36,888 nucleotides of DNA from Cloacibacterium sp. (GCA_017995195.1 JAGOJI010000011.1:1-36888); one strand, 5' to 3'. Positions 7,751 to 15,980 are shown, counted from the stretch's first letter. Numbers and translations: made by a program. The notes: generated by a model not told the origin, from the sequence alone.

Positions 7751-8641
7751 CTATTTCTTTCTTTTCTTGTGTTGGGCATAAATACTATGAATAAGCCCGT
7801 CTGCAACCGATATTTTAGGAACGTAAATGTGGTTTATTTTGCCCCAGTTCATCACTTTGGTAAATATTTCTAAGGCAGGAACCAATACATCGGCACGGTC
7901 TTCACGCAGATTGTATTTTATCATGCGTTCTTTTATGCTGAGTTCACTAAGTGTTTTGTGGTAATTTTTAAGTGTTGATAGAGGCATGGGCTTGCCGTCT
8001 TTGGTTTTGCTCATAGAAAATATTTTGTTGATATTTCCTCCGGCTCCAATGGCAACCATGGGCTTTTTACTAATGATTTTAGATTTTACCTCTGTTTTCA
8101 TATCATTCCACATTTCTTCGGTGACTAAATTGCTGAGTAGTCTTATGGTACCTATGTTGAAAGAGTGTTTGTATTTCATTTTTCCGCCTTCGTAATAGGT
8201 AAGTTCGGTAGAGCCTCCGCCTACATCTATATACAAATATCCAAAGTCTTTGCTTAAGCCTTCTGCAATGTGGTTTTCGTAGACCAATGTGGCTTCTTCG
8301 TCACCGGTAATAATTTCGATATTGATGCCTGATTCCTGTTTTACCAGTTCTATAATTTCTTGTCCGTTTTTGGCATCACGCATGGCACTGGTAGCACAGG
8401 CTCGGTAATGTTCTACCTTGTATATTTTCATGAGTTGGCTGAAGACTTTCATGGTGTCGATTACCATTTTTTTTCGTTCTTCGCCTATTTCTCCGTGGTT
8501 GAAGACATCAATTCCTAATCTGAAAGGGATACGCAGCAAGTTGAGTTTGGTAAATTCGGGGGTGTTGTTGGAGGTTTCTGTAACTTCGTTGATAAGCAAT
8601 CTGGCTGCATTACTTCCTATATCAATTGCTGCTAATTTCAT
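7751..8641 (-). CDS. ppx: Exopolyphosphatase / Ppx-GppA family phosphatase
   Basis: This enzyme is expected to release phosphate from the ends of polyphosphate, or to hydrolyse pppGpp. At 296 residues it is the short form, containing only the two ASKHA-fold halves and no C-terminal HD-like domain. The first phosphate loop is the N-terminal AAIDIGSNAARLLI and the second is YIDVGGGSTELTYY. The catalytic Glu region GDEEATLVYENH is also present. Its start overlaps the last 20 bases of the polyphosphate kinase gene, so synthesis and breakdown of polyphosphate are coupled in one operon. Which substrate it prefers cannot be decided from sequence. Confidence 0.88.
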   Translation of the reverse strand: MKLAAIDIGSNAARLLINEVTETSNNTPEFTKLNLLRIPFRLGIDVFNHGEIGEERKKMVIDTMKVFSQLMKIYKVEHYRACATSAMRDAKNGQEIIELVKQESGINIEIITGDEEATLVYENHIAEGLSKDFGYLYIDVGGGSTELTYYEGGKMKYKHSFNIGTIRLLSNLVTEEMWNDMKTEVKSKIISKKPMVAIGAGGNINKIFSMSKTKDGKPMPLSTLKNYHKTLSELSIKERMIKYNLREDRADVLVPALEIFTKVMNWGKINHIYVPKISVADGLIHSIYAQHKKRKK

Positions 8642-10706
8642 TTTCTTTTATTTTACTTTTCAAATATCGGAAAATTTCTATTTGTGAGCGAAATTCTTTT
8701 TTATTGTTGTTCACATATTTGTTGGACAAATCTTCGTCTAAAATTCTAGCCTTTACATTATCGTTGAGTTGGATATCCAACAAGTCTTTTAGTTCTTTTT
8801 TAAGGTTTTTCTGAGTTATTTTTGCGGCAGCTTCTATTCGGTAGTCTAAGTTTCGGGTCATCCAGTCGGCGGAAGAAATATAGAGGTCTTCACTTCCTTT
8901 GTTGTAAAAATACATCACTCGGGCGTGCTCCAAATACTCATCTACAATACTTATGGCTTGTATAGGTGTTTTGAAATTTTTTTGCTGAACCACACAGTAA
9001 ATGCCTCTTACAATCATCTTTACGGTAACTCCTGCGTTGGCAGCATCATAAATTTTTTTGATGAGAATTTTATCGGAAAAAGAGTTGGCTTTTATAATGA
9101 TTTCTGCCTTTCTTCCGGCTTTGGCTTCTTCAATTTCTTTATTGATATAGCCTATTATTTTTTCCCTCATGTGGTGTGGACATACCATGAGATGTTTACA
9201 GGTTTTCAGAAACTCTATTGGATCTTCTTTGGGATGTCTTAAAAGATCGAAAACCTTGTTGATGTCTGCCATAACACCTCTGTTGCTGGTCATAAGCAGA
9301 TGGTCGCCATATACTTTGGCGGTTTTCTCGTTGAAATTTCCCGTGCTTACAAAACCATATTGAACGGTCTTGTTGTTGACTCGTTTTTTTATCACACAGA
9401 GCTTGGCATGTACTTTTTTATTGGGCAACCCCAAGAGTACTTTTACTCCCTCCAGCTCCAGTTTCTCTTTCCAGTCCAGATTGGCTTCTTCATCAAACCT
9501 CGCTCTGAGCTCAAGCATTACAGTTACTTGCTTTCCGTTTCTCGCGGCGTTTATAAGGGCATTTACTATTTTGGAATTGCTTGCCAGTCTGTAAGCTGTA
9601 ATTTGTATAGATTTTACGTGCGGATCCATAGCGGCTTCTCGTAATAAATCTATAACCGGTGTGTAATTATGATAAGGAAACGTGAGTAAAATATCTTTTT
9701 TCACGATAACATCAGTAATTCTTTGAGAATGAGCAAACTCGGGGTGATCGAAAGAGGTTCGTTCTATAGGTTTTTTGTATGCTTTGAAAACATTGGGGAA
9801 ATCCATAAAGTGTTTGAAATTATGAATTTTTCCTCCCGGAATAATACTGTCTTTTTTGGTAAGATTAAGTTTTTTAATAAGAAATTCCAGTAGGGCTTTG
9901 TCTATATTTTTATCGAAAACAAAACGCGTTGGCTTTCCTTTTCTTCTACTTTTGATGCCTTTGGCTATTTTATCGGCAAGGGTAGTTTTGATGTCGTTAT
10001 CCAAATCAAATTCGGCATCTTTGGTCACTTTAAAAGCGTGAGCTTCAAATTCATCGTACCCGAAATAAGAAAATATATAAGGCAAATTGCAGATGATAAC
10101 ATCTTCCAAAAGCATCACATTTTTTTCGTCTTTTTCTGAGGGCAGAATTACAAAACGGCTGTTGAAACGTGTGGGAACTTCTATAATGGCAAATTGGGTC
10201 TCGTATTTCCAGTCCTTTTTTCGCATAGCAATTCCCAGATAGAGACTTTTGTCTCGCATATACGGCATGGGAGTTTCGTCTTGCAGTAAAATGGGAATTA
10301 CGTTGCTTTCTACCTCATCGTGAAAATAATTGATGACAAATTCTTTCTGTTGTGGAGTGAGTTTTTTTGGTGTTTTTATCAATACCTTTTGCTTTGCCAT
10401 CTCCTCCTGAATGGTATCCCAAGTTTCATTGAAATCTTCCTGTTGCTTGATGACAATTTTGTTGATTTTATTGAGAATTTTTTGTGGAGCATCAAAGAAA
10501 GAATCACTGGAATATTTCTCCTTGAAGTCCAATGCACGCTTGAGTCCTGCTACACGAACTCTAAAAAATTCATCGAGGTTATTAGAAAAAATCCCTAAAA
10601 ATTTAATCCTTAAATGTAAAGGAACCGATTCGTCCATCGCTTCCTGAAGTACTCTTTCATTGAAACCCAACCAGGTAATATCTCTCGGATTGAACTGTTG
10701 TGGCAT
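8622..10706 (-). CDS. ppk1: Polyphosphate kinase 1
   Basis: PPK1 reversibly polymerises the gamma phosphate of ATP into polyphosphate at the membrane or in the cytoplasm. All regions of the 694-residue enzyme are present: the N domain (residues 1-105, beginning FNPRDITWLGFNERVLQEA), the head domain and two phospholipase-D-like catalytic domains. The KVHAKLCVI segment holds the His that is autophosphorylated in this family. SADWMTRNLDYRIEAA near the C-terminus is the second conserved catalytic region. It is first in an operon with ppx, with a 20-base overlap. A -7 box (minus-strand TAATTTTG, 10727-10734) lies about 20 bases upstream of the ATG. Confidence 0.96.
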   Translation of the reverse strand: MPQQFNPRDITWLGFNERVLQEAMDESVPLHLRIKFLGIFSNNLDEFFRVRVAGLKRALDFKEKYSSDSFFDAPQKILNKINKIVIKQQEDFNETWDTIQEEMAKQKVLIKTPKKLTPQQKEFVINYFHDEVESNVIPILLQDETPMPYMRDKSLYLGIAMRKKDWKYETQFAIIEVPTRFNSRFVILPSEKDEKNVMLLEDVIICNLPYIFSYFGYDEFEAHAFKVTKDAEFDLDNDIKTTLADKIAKGIKSRRKGKPTRFVFDKNIDKALLEFLIKKLNLTKKDSIIPGGKIHNFKHFMDFPNVFKAYKKPIERTSFDHPEFAHSQRITDVIVKKDILLTFPYHNYTPVIDLLREAAMDPHVKSIQITAYRLASNSKIVNALINAARNGKQVTVMLELRARFDEEANLDWKEKLELEGVKVLLGLPNKKVHAKLCVIKKRVNNKTVQYGFVSTGNFNEKTAKVYGDHLLMTSNRGVMADINKVFDLLRHPKEDPIEFLKTCKHLMVCPHHMREKIIGYINKEIEEAKAGRKAEIIIKANSFSDKILIKKIYDAANAGVTVKMIVRGIYCVVQQKNFKTPIQAISIVDEYLEHARVMYFYNKGSEDLYISSADWMTRNLDYRIEAAAKITQKNLKKELKDLLDIQLNDNVKARILDEDLSNKYVNNNKKEFRSQIEIFRYLKSKIKENEISSN

Positions 10707-10726
10707 ATATTGCTGTATTTTTCCTT

Positions 10727-10734
10727 CAAAATTA
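10727..10734 (-). promoter_or_regulatory. -7 promoter box for ppk1-ppx
   Basis: The minus strand reads TAATTTTG, a perfect TAnnTTTG box, 21 bases before the ppk1 start codon. No clear TTG was found at the -33 position, so the call rests on the -7 box and its placement. Confidence 0.4.
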
Positions 10735-10807
10735 AGGAAAAATAAAAGAGCTTTATATTAAGTTTTTCTAAAATTTGAGGTAGTTATTCAGTATGGGGTA
10801 TCTATTT

Positions 10808-10888
10808 TTGTGAAGTTGTGGGTTGTGAAGTGGTGAGTTGCGAAGTATACGAATTCTATATTCTCTAACCTTCTAACTTCTTAACTCC
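10808..10888. repeat. Dispersed heptad-rich repeat, copy A (between ppk1 and tyrA)
   Basis: Degenerate GTGAAGT/GTTGTGG-type units (10809-10845) lead into a core (about 10843-10863, GAAGTAT.CGAA.TCTATA) and then CTAACTT-type units (10865-10885). The reverse complement of 13918-14028 has the same order and matches 18 of 21 core bases. It appears non-coding and lies past the end of the tyrA gene. Confidence 0.7.
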
Positions 10889-10897
10889 GGACATATC

Positions 10898-11740
10898 TTA
10901 CTTCAAAATTCCTCTAATTCTGTTGGCATTTTTTATAAGTTCTTCCAAAAATTCATCATTCTCTTTTTCAAGAGCAGATTTAAATTTTCTGAGCTGGGTA
11001 ATGTGTTCGTTGAGAACATCTAATACGTTTTCTCTGTTTTGTTTAAAAATAGGCACCCACATTTCAGGGTGAGATTTCGCTAAACGAACCGTACTCGAAA
11101 ACCCGGAACTGGCTAACTGAAAAATGGTATCTTCTTCTTTTTCTTTTTCCAAAACCGTATTGGCAAGGGCATAAGATGTAATATGCGAAATATGCGAAAT
11201 GTAAGCAGTGTGAATGTCGTGGTCGGTAGCCGTCATGTACAGCAGGTTCATATCAAGAGCTTGGTATACAGCTCTTACCTGTTTCAAAGCATCTTGTGCT
11301 GATTTTTCTTGATCACAGATTACGGCTGCTCTGTTACTAAAAGAATCTTTAATAGCAGATTGTGGGCCACTGTTTTCGGTGCCCCACATAGGGTGAGTGG
11401 CAACATATCGATGTCTTTTGGAATGATTTTTTATGGCTTCGGTAATGCCTGCTTTGGTAGATCCTACATCCATTACCGTTTGTTTTTCGTTCATTAAATC
11501 TAAAACAGAGGGTAAAATATGTCTGGCTGCATCTACCGGAATGGCGATAATAATGAGATTGGCATTTGTGATGCCGTTTTCCAAAGAGGAACTTTCATCT
11601 ATTATTCCTAACTTTTTAGCTTCCCGAAGGTGTTCTTCGTTTGAATCAATCCCGTAAACGTAAGAGGCTAATCCTTTTTCCCGTAATTTCAGTGCCATGG
11701 AGCCTCCTATAAGACCAACCCCGATTATCGCTATCTTCAT
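10898..11740 (-). CDS. tyrA: Prephenate dehydrogenase
   Basis: This enzyme oxidatively decarboxylates prephenate to 4-hydroxyphenylpyruvate in tyrosine synthesis, using NAD(P). The N-terminal Rossmann motif is IGVGLIGGSMALKL, and the THPMWGTENSGP segment contains the conserved catalytic His. Starting at 11740 (MKIAIIGVGLIGG) gives 280 residues, with the dinucleotide fold at the very N-terminus as is usual. The frame stays open upstream to 11806, but that would add 22 residues overlapping the previous gene. No ACT or chorismate mutase domain is fused. It is last in the run tsaE-ald-like-small membrane protein-tyrA, with a 20-base gap to its neighbour. Confidence 0.9.
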   Translation of the reverse strand: MKIAIIGVGLIGGSMALKLREKGLASYVYGIDSNEEHLREAKKLGIIDESSSLENGITNANLIIIAIPVDAARHILPSVLDLMNEKQTVMDVGSTKAGITEAIKNHSKRHRYVATHPMWGTENSGPQSAIKDSFSNRAAVICDQEKSAQDALKQVRAVYQALDMNLLYMTATDHDIHTAYISHISHITSYALANTVLEKEKEEDTIFQLASSGFSSTVRLAKSHPEMWVPIFKQNRENVLDVLNEHITQLRKFKSALEKENDEFLEELIKNANRIRGILK

Positions 11741-11760
11741 TTGTCGGAAGATTTTTGTAT

Positions 11761-12138
11761 TTATTTTAGAGTTTTCAAGTTTAGGAAAGTTACTTCCTCT
11801 TTGCATTTTTCAAAAAACAGCTCATATTTTGGCTGTTTTGAGGGGTATTTTAGAAAATATCTTGGGCAAGGATTTCTTTGGGCATCACTTCTTTTAAAAT
11901 CGATTTCACCATGAGAAATGATGCTGTCTTTTAGAAGTTTTTCGCTGATATTCAGGGTTTTTAATTGATGAGCAAATGTCTCGGAATACACTGTTTTTTT
12001 AGACAGAGTTTCCGAAATTACCCGAGAATTGGGCAAATACCCACTACAGCTCGCTCCTTTTTGATTGAATATAAAAAATACAAATAAGCAGCCCAACGCC
12101 AAACCAATCAAATAAAATCGTAGTCTTTTTCTGAACAT
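11761..12138 (-). CDS. Small membrane-anchored protein, DUF4258-like
   Basis: This 125-residue protein has a basic N-terminus, one membrane helix (about residues 8-26) and a soluble C-terminal part. The region LLKDSIISHGEIDFKRSDAQRNPCPRYFL followed by a YELFFEKCKEEVTFLNL stretch resembles the small DUF4258-like proteins encoded after alanine dehydrogenase genes in other Flavobacteriia, as I recall them. No catalytic motif is visible. It lies eight bases after the alanine-dehydrogenase-like gene and 20 bases before tyrA, so cotranscription is likely. Function is unknown; the family label is tentative. Confidence 0.6.
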   Translation of the reverse strand: MFRKRLRFYLIGLALGCLFVFFIFNQKGASCSGYLPNSRVISETLSKKTVYSETFAHQLKTLNISEKLLKDSIISHGEIDFKRSDAQRNPCPRYFLKYPSKQPKYELFFEKCKEEVTFLNLKTLK

Positions 12139-12146
12139 GATTGAGT

Positions 12147-13337
12147 TTAAAAAATCAGCAAGTTGATGTCGTGAAATGCCAAATCGAATTTGTTACAAAT
12201 CACTTGTTTGGTGTACCTGCCTTTGTACATATAGAGGCTTTGTTTCATTTCGTTTCGCTTGATGAGCATATTTTCGAAACCACCTTCTTCATCGTAACTC
12301 AGTAGGTAACTCAAAAAGAAATTACTAATGGCTTTACTGGTTGTTCTGGGCATTTTGGAAGTGATGTTGGGCAGTCCGCAATGCAGTACATCATGTTTAA
12401 TGACATAAGGTTTGTCGTGTGAGGTAATCTCGGTAGTTTCTATGCAACCTCCAAAATCTATGGTCATGTCAATAATTACACTTCCTTTTTTCATGATACT
12501 TACCATTTCCTCGGTTACTATAGGTGGCCTATTGACTCTGGGTAAAGCCCCAATTACTACATCTGCCCTTCGGAGGCTTTTGGTAAGCTCTTTTGGGTCT
12601 ATAATAGAGGTAGGAACCCGACTGTCGATAGTGGTATGGAGGCGTCTTAGTTTAGACAAAGAATTGTCGAAAACTTTCACACTTGCTCCAAGTCCTATGG
12701 CTGCTTTTGTGGCAAATTCTCCTACGATACCTGCTCCAAGAACGACTACCTCTGTAGGACGAACACCCGTGATGCCTCCCAACATTAGCCCATTGGATTT
12801 TGATAGCAATTCGGAGGCATAGAGTATGGAGGTTCCGCCGGCAATCTCGCCAATAAGCCTTACTAAGGAACGCTGGCGGTATTCGTCTTCGATAAATTCA
12901 AAAGCGATAGCATTGACTTTCTTCTCCGAAAGTTTTTTGAAATATTCTTTGTCTCTTAGGTTAATTTGTAATGCTGAAACCAAGTAAGTATCGGGCTTTA
13001 AATAATCGATCTCGTCAAGAGTGGGCGGATTAATTTTGAGTACCAAATTTTGTCCAAAAACCTCTTTGGGGTCATGGGTAATTTCTGCCCCGGCTTCCGA
13101 AAATTGCAAATCGGTAAAAAATGAACCTTCTCCTGCTCCGGATTCTACAAGAATATGATGCCCGTGTGCGGCTAAAACTTGTACGGCGTCTGGAGTAATC
13201 GAAATTCTTTTTTCGTGGAGACAGGTTTCTTTGGGGATACCTATGCTGAATTTTTTACCTTTTCTTATCACTTCCAGTTTTTCTTCTCTCGGAATCAATT
13301 CTTCTTCGGTAAAAGGGGTGAAAATAGTACTGCTCAT
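12147..13337 (-). CDS. Alanine dehydrogenase / PntA-fold family protein with divergent active site
   Basis: This 396-residue NAD-dependent enzyme of the alanine dehydrogenase and transhydrogenase-alpha fold would normally be annotated as alanine dehydrogenase. The N-terminal domain motif GIPKETCLHEKRISITP, the NAD-binding VVLGAGIVGEFATKAAIGLG, and IDFGG with the conserved Asp are all present. By my alignment with classical enzymes, however, the substrate-binding Lys (KxKEP) is replaced in KINPPT (residues 101-106) and the catalytic His is Gln124. About 28 extra N-terminal residues precede the family start. The protein may therefore not be a true alanine dehydrogenase. It lies in an apparent operon with tsaE upstream but has its own strong promoter. 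Confidence 0.8.
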   Translation of the reverse strand: MSSTIFTPFTEEELIPREEKLEVIRKGKKFSIGIPKETCLHEKRISITPDAVQVLAAHGHHILVESGAGEGSFFTDLQFSEAGAEITHDPKEVFGQNLVLKINPPTLDEIDYLKPDTYLVSALQINLRDKEYFKKLSEKKVNAIAFEFIEDEYRQRSLVRLIGEIAGGTSILYASELLSKSNGLMLGGITGVRPTEVVVLGAGIVGEFATKAAIGLGASVKVFDNSLSKLRRLHTTIDSRVPTSIIDPKELTKSLRRADVVIGALPRVNRPPIVTEEMVSIMKKGSVIIDMTIDFGGCIETTEITSHDKPYVIKHDVLHCGLPNITSKMPRTTSKAISNFFLSYLLSYDEEGGFENMLIKRNEMKQSLYMYKGRYTKQVICNKFDLAFHDINLLIF

Positions 13338-13388
13338 CTTTTTTGGCTTTAAATTAACCTTTTAAAAAATCGTAACGGAAATAAGTAA

Positions 13389-13421
13389 CAAAGATAAGAA
13401 GGATTTCATAATTAAAAACAA
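13389..13421 (-). promoter_or_regulatory. Promoter of the alanine-dehydrogenase-like operon
   Basis: On the minus strand the -7 box is TATCTTTG (13389-13396) and a TTG lies at 13419-13421 with a 22-bp spacer, a full match to the Flavobacteriia consensus. The inferred leader is about 45 bases. Confidence 0.65.
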
Positions 13422-13464
13422 AATAATGACAGAAGTTATGGAAGACAAAGAAATAGAGTCAGCT

Positions 13465-13872
13465 TTAGATAAAAACAATCTTTCTGCCGTCTTCTTGGTT
13501 TTCTATTTGCATTTCGTGATAGGGGATTCCTTCGAGTTCGGTTTGGTAAATTTCCGGCCATTCTATAATGGAAAGAAATCCGTTATCTAAATATTCGTCT
13601 ATTCCTATGTCCCAAACTTCTTCTATACTTTTAAGTCGATAGAGGTCGAAATGGTAAATTTTTCCTTTCGGACAGTCGTATTCGTTGACAATAGAATAAG
13701 TAGGTGAGTTTACCTCGTTGCTACTTCCTAAGTTTTTGAGTAAATACTGAGTAAATGTAGTTTTTCCCGCACCTAAGTTGCCTTTGAGCAATAGAATACG
13801 ATGGTATAAATGGGGTAGAATTTTTTCCACCACTTCTTGCCAATCTTCTAATTGTGATATATGGAAGTTCAT
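13465..13872 (-). CDS. tsaE: tRNA threonylcarbamoyladenosine biosynthesis ATPase TsaE
   Basis: TsaE is the small ATPase that works with TsaB/TsaD to make t6A37 in tRNAs decoding ANN codons. At 135 residues it is a normal length. The P-loop is GNLGAGKTTFTQ (about residues 32-43), followed by SPTYSIVNEY, HFDLYRL (Walker B-like Asp) and SIIEWPE, all in the family order. It is read in the same direction as the alanine-dehydrogenase-like gene, with a 127-base gap that holds that gene's promoter. Its own upstream region contains copy B of the heptad-rich repeat. Confidence 0.95.
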   Translation of the reverse strand: MNFHISQLEDWQEVVEKILPHLYHRILLLKGNLGAGKTTFTQYLLKNLGSSNEVNSPTYSIVNEYDCPKGKIYHFDLYRLKSIEEVWDIGIDEYLDNGFLSIIEWPEIYQTELEGIPYHEMQIENQEDGRKIVFI

Positions 13873-13917
13873 GAGGGTAAAATTAGGAATTTTTAGACTA
13901 ATGAAAAATAGGGGTAC

Positions 13918-14028
13918 GTGTTAAGAGGTTAGAAGTTAGAAGTTAGAGGGTTAGGAGTTAAACAGTATAGAGTTCGGATACTTCACGACTTACGACTTTA
14001 CAGCTTCACACCCCATGACTTTACAATC
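13918..14028. repeat. Dispersed heptad-rich repeat, copy B (between tsaE and dusB)
   Basis: GTTAGAA-type units (13919-13962) are followed by the core in reverse orientation (about 13964-13984) and ACTTCAC/GACTTAC-type units (13979-14027). It is an inverted counterpart of the copy at 10808-10888; the two flank the tyrA to tsaE block. Confidence 0.7.
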
Positions 14029-14035
14029 TAATTAG

Positions 14036-14043
14036 TATTTTTG
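14036..14043 (+). promoter_or_regulatory. -7 promoter box very close to the dusB start codon
   Basis: TATTTTTG is a perfect TAnnTTTG box ending four bases before the dusB ATG (14048). If transcription starts the usual 5-7 bases downstream, the transcript would begin at or within the start codon, suggesting a leaderless mRNA. Confidence 0.5.
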
Positions 14044-14047
14044 CAAC

Positions 14048-15037
14048 ATGGTAAAAATTGGTAATCTTGAACTTCCTGATTTTCCGCTTCTCCTTGCTCC
14101 TATGGAAGATGTAAGCGATCCGCCTTTCAGGAGACTTTGTAAAATGCACGGTGCAGATTTAATGTATTCGGAGTTTATTTCTTCCGAAGGCTTGATTCGT
14201 GATGCTATAAAAAGTCGAAAAAAATTAGATATTTTCGATTATGAAAGACCTGTAGGCATTCAGATTTTCGGAGGCGATGAGGAAGCTATGGCCATGTCTG
14301 CCAAAATTGTAGAAACTGTAGAACCCGATTTGGTAGATATTAATTTTGGTTGTCCCGTAAAGAAAGTGGTTTGCAAAGGTGCAGGAGCAGGTGTTTTGAA
14401 AGATATTAACCTTATGGTGAAGCTCACCAAAGCGGTGGTAAATTCTACTCATCTTCCGGTAACCGTAAAAACAAGGCTTGGTTGGGATACAGAAAGTATT
14501 AATATAGATGAGGTTGCCGAAAGATTACAAGACGCCGGAATAAAAGCTCTTACCATTCATGCACGAACCAGAGCTCAGATGTACAAAGGAGAAGCCGATT
14601 GGAATTACATTTCCAGAGTAAAGAACAATCCTAATATCGAAATTCCTATTTTTGGAAACGGGGATATAGACTCTCCCGAAAAAGCCTTAGAATACCGAAA
14701 AAAGTTTGATGTAGATGGTATTATGATTGGTCGTGCAGCTATTGGTTATCCTTGGATTTTTAATGAAATCAAACATTTTTTTGAAACAGGAGAGAAACTT
14801 CCGTCTCCTACGGTAGAGAACCGACTGGAAGCGGTAAAGCAACATGCAGAATGGTCGGTAGAGTGGAAAGGAGAACGTGCAGGATTGGTAGAAATGAGAC
14901 AGCACTATGGCAATTATTTCCGTGGAATCCCTCATTTCAAAGAATTTCGGTCTCAATTTTTACAAGTGACCAGTTTAGATGAAATGAAGATTCTTATAGA
15001 TAAAACCCGCCTCGTTTTCGACAGTCATCGGGAATAA
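14048..15037 (+). CDS. dusB: tRNA-dihydrouridine synthase (DusB-type)
   Basis: This flavoenzyme reduces specific uridines in tRNA to dihydrouridine using FMN and NADPH. The 329-residue protein starts with the TIM-barrel motif LLLAPMEDVSDPPFRRLC. VDINFGCPVKKVVCKGAGAG contains the catalytic Cys. TVKTRLGWD, LTIHARTRAQMYKGEADW and GNGDIDSPEKA with GVMIGRAAIG-like DGIMIGRAAIGYPWIF complete the FMN-binding set. The C-terminal helical tRNA-binding domain includes QHYGNYFRGIPHFKEFR. It appears to be transcribed from a promoter placed almost on its start codon. The ABC ATPase gene follows after 16 bases, probably in one transcript. Confidence 0.94.
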   Translation: MVKIGNLELPDFPLLLAPMEDVSDPPFRRLCKMHGADLMYSEFISSEGLIRDAIKSRKKLDIFDYERPVGIQIFGGDEEAMAMSAKIVETVEPDLVDINFGCPVKKVVCKGAGAGVLKDINLMVKLTKAVVNSTHLPVTVKTRLGWDTESINIDEVAERLQDAGIKALTIHARTRAQMYKGEADWNYISRVKNNPNIEIPIFGNGDIDSPEKALEYRKKFDVDGIMIGRAAIGYPWIFNEIKHFFETGEKLPSPTVENRLEAVKQHAEWSVEWKGERAGLVEMRQHYGNYFRGIPHFKEFRSQFLQVTSLDEMKILIDKTRLVFDSHRE

Positions 15038-15053
15038 TATTTCACAATTTAAA

Positions 15054-15980
15054 ATGCAAAAATTTCTTCATATTCAAGATGCTGCCATTGGTTATCAAAG
15101 CCCTTTGATTGCCCATGTTGAATCTTCATTGGATTTAGGGGAAATTTGTCTTTTAATCGGTAACAATGGCGTGGGGAAAACCACTCTTATTAAGTCTATT
15201 TTAGCACAAATACCATTGCTAAACGGAGAAGTATTCATTAATGAGAAAAATATAAAAAATCTTACCAACAAAGAGATTGCCCAACAAATTGCCATTGTAT
15301 TTTCTAAATCCTACGTGCCAATGCATTATACTTTGGTAGACCTCATCAGTCTTGGGAAGTATATTCATTATCCTTATTATTTTGAATTGAATAAAAAGGA
15401 TTTGGAAGAAATAGATGAGATTGTAGAGAAACTCAACCTCTGCGAATACCGAAATCTCCCGCTCCGAAAGTTATCCGATGGAAATCTCCAAAAAGCATTT
15501 ATAGGGAGGGCATTAGCCCAAAATTCTCCTATGATTGTTCTGGACGAGCCCACCACTCATCTCGATGAGGATAACAAAGTCATGATTTTAGCTTTATTGA
15601 GAACTTTAGCCAAAAAACAAAACAAACTCATTCTTTTTTCTTCACACGATTGGCGTTTGGCAAAAGAATTTTCGGATAAAATATGGTGGATTCAGGACAA
15701 AAAACTTGTTTCCGGAATTACAGAAGATGTATTACTCAGTCATCAGTTTCTTGTTCACCCGAAGTTGTTCTCCTTAAATTCCAATTTTGTGGCTCCCGAA
15801 ATTACCGCTCCTTTGTTGGAGAAAGAAATGCTGTATTCTGCCCTTCAAAAAAATATTGAAAAGGATTTGTCCTCACTTACAATTTCTTTTGACCGAGATA
15901 AATGGTGGATAAATAGCAGGGGTTTTTCTTCTATTGAAGAGCTTATTTCCTGTCTTTTGGAGAAATTCCAAAAGGAATAG
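15054..15980 (+). CDS. ABC transporter ATP-binding protein (FecE/BtuD-like) with C-terminal extension
   Basis: This is a cytoplasmic ATPase subunit of 308 residues. Walker A is IGNNGVGKTTLIK (about residues 35-47) and Walker B plus D-loop is MIVLDEPTTHLDE. SSHDWRLAKEFSDKIWWI holds the switch His. The signature reads LSDGNLQKAFIGRAL rather than LSGGQ, a variant close to the LSDGE form of some iron/cobalamin importers. The last 70 residues lie beyond the usual fold and end in a predicted helix. No permease or binding protein is nearby, so its membrane partners must be elsewhere. It follows dusB by 16 bases and ends 11 bases before the convergent menD gene. Confidence 0.85.
   Translation: MQKFLHIQDAAIGYQSPLIAHVESSLDLGEICLLIGNNGVGKTTLIKSILAQIPLLNGEVFINEKNIKNLTNKEIAQQIAIVFSKSYVPMHYTLVDLISLGKYIHYPYYFELNKKDLEEIDEIVEKLNLCEYRNLPLRKLSDGNLQKAFIGRALAQNSPMIVLDEPTTHLDEDNKVMILALLRTLAKKQNKLILFSSHDWRLAKEFSDKIWWIQDKKLVSGITEDVLLSHQFLVHPKLFSLNSNFVAPEITAPLLEKEMLYSALQKNIEKDLSSLTISFDRDKWWINSRGFSSIEELISCLLEKFQKE

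Noticed and set aside
8622-8641. 20-base overlap of ppk1 and ppx as an unusual structure
   Set aside because: Overlaps of this size are ordinary for coupled genes and the two functions are a known pair.
9169-9644. Several overlapping plus-strand open frames within ppk1 (also within other minus-strand genes)
   Set aside because: They are antisense shadows of a highly conserved gene and show no motifs, promoters or start signals.
11741-11806. N-terminal extension of prephenate dehydrogenase
   Set aside because: It would add 22 residues before the Rossmann motif and overlap the end of the upstream gene; the start at 11740 fits the family.
13426-13590. Plus-strand open frame starting MTEVMEDKEIES between ald-like gene and tsaE
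   Set aside because: Only the first 13 codons are outside tsaE; the rest is the antisense of tsaE, and the intergenic part holds the promoter of the alanine-dehydrogenase-like gene.
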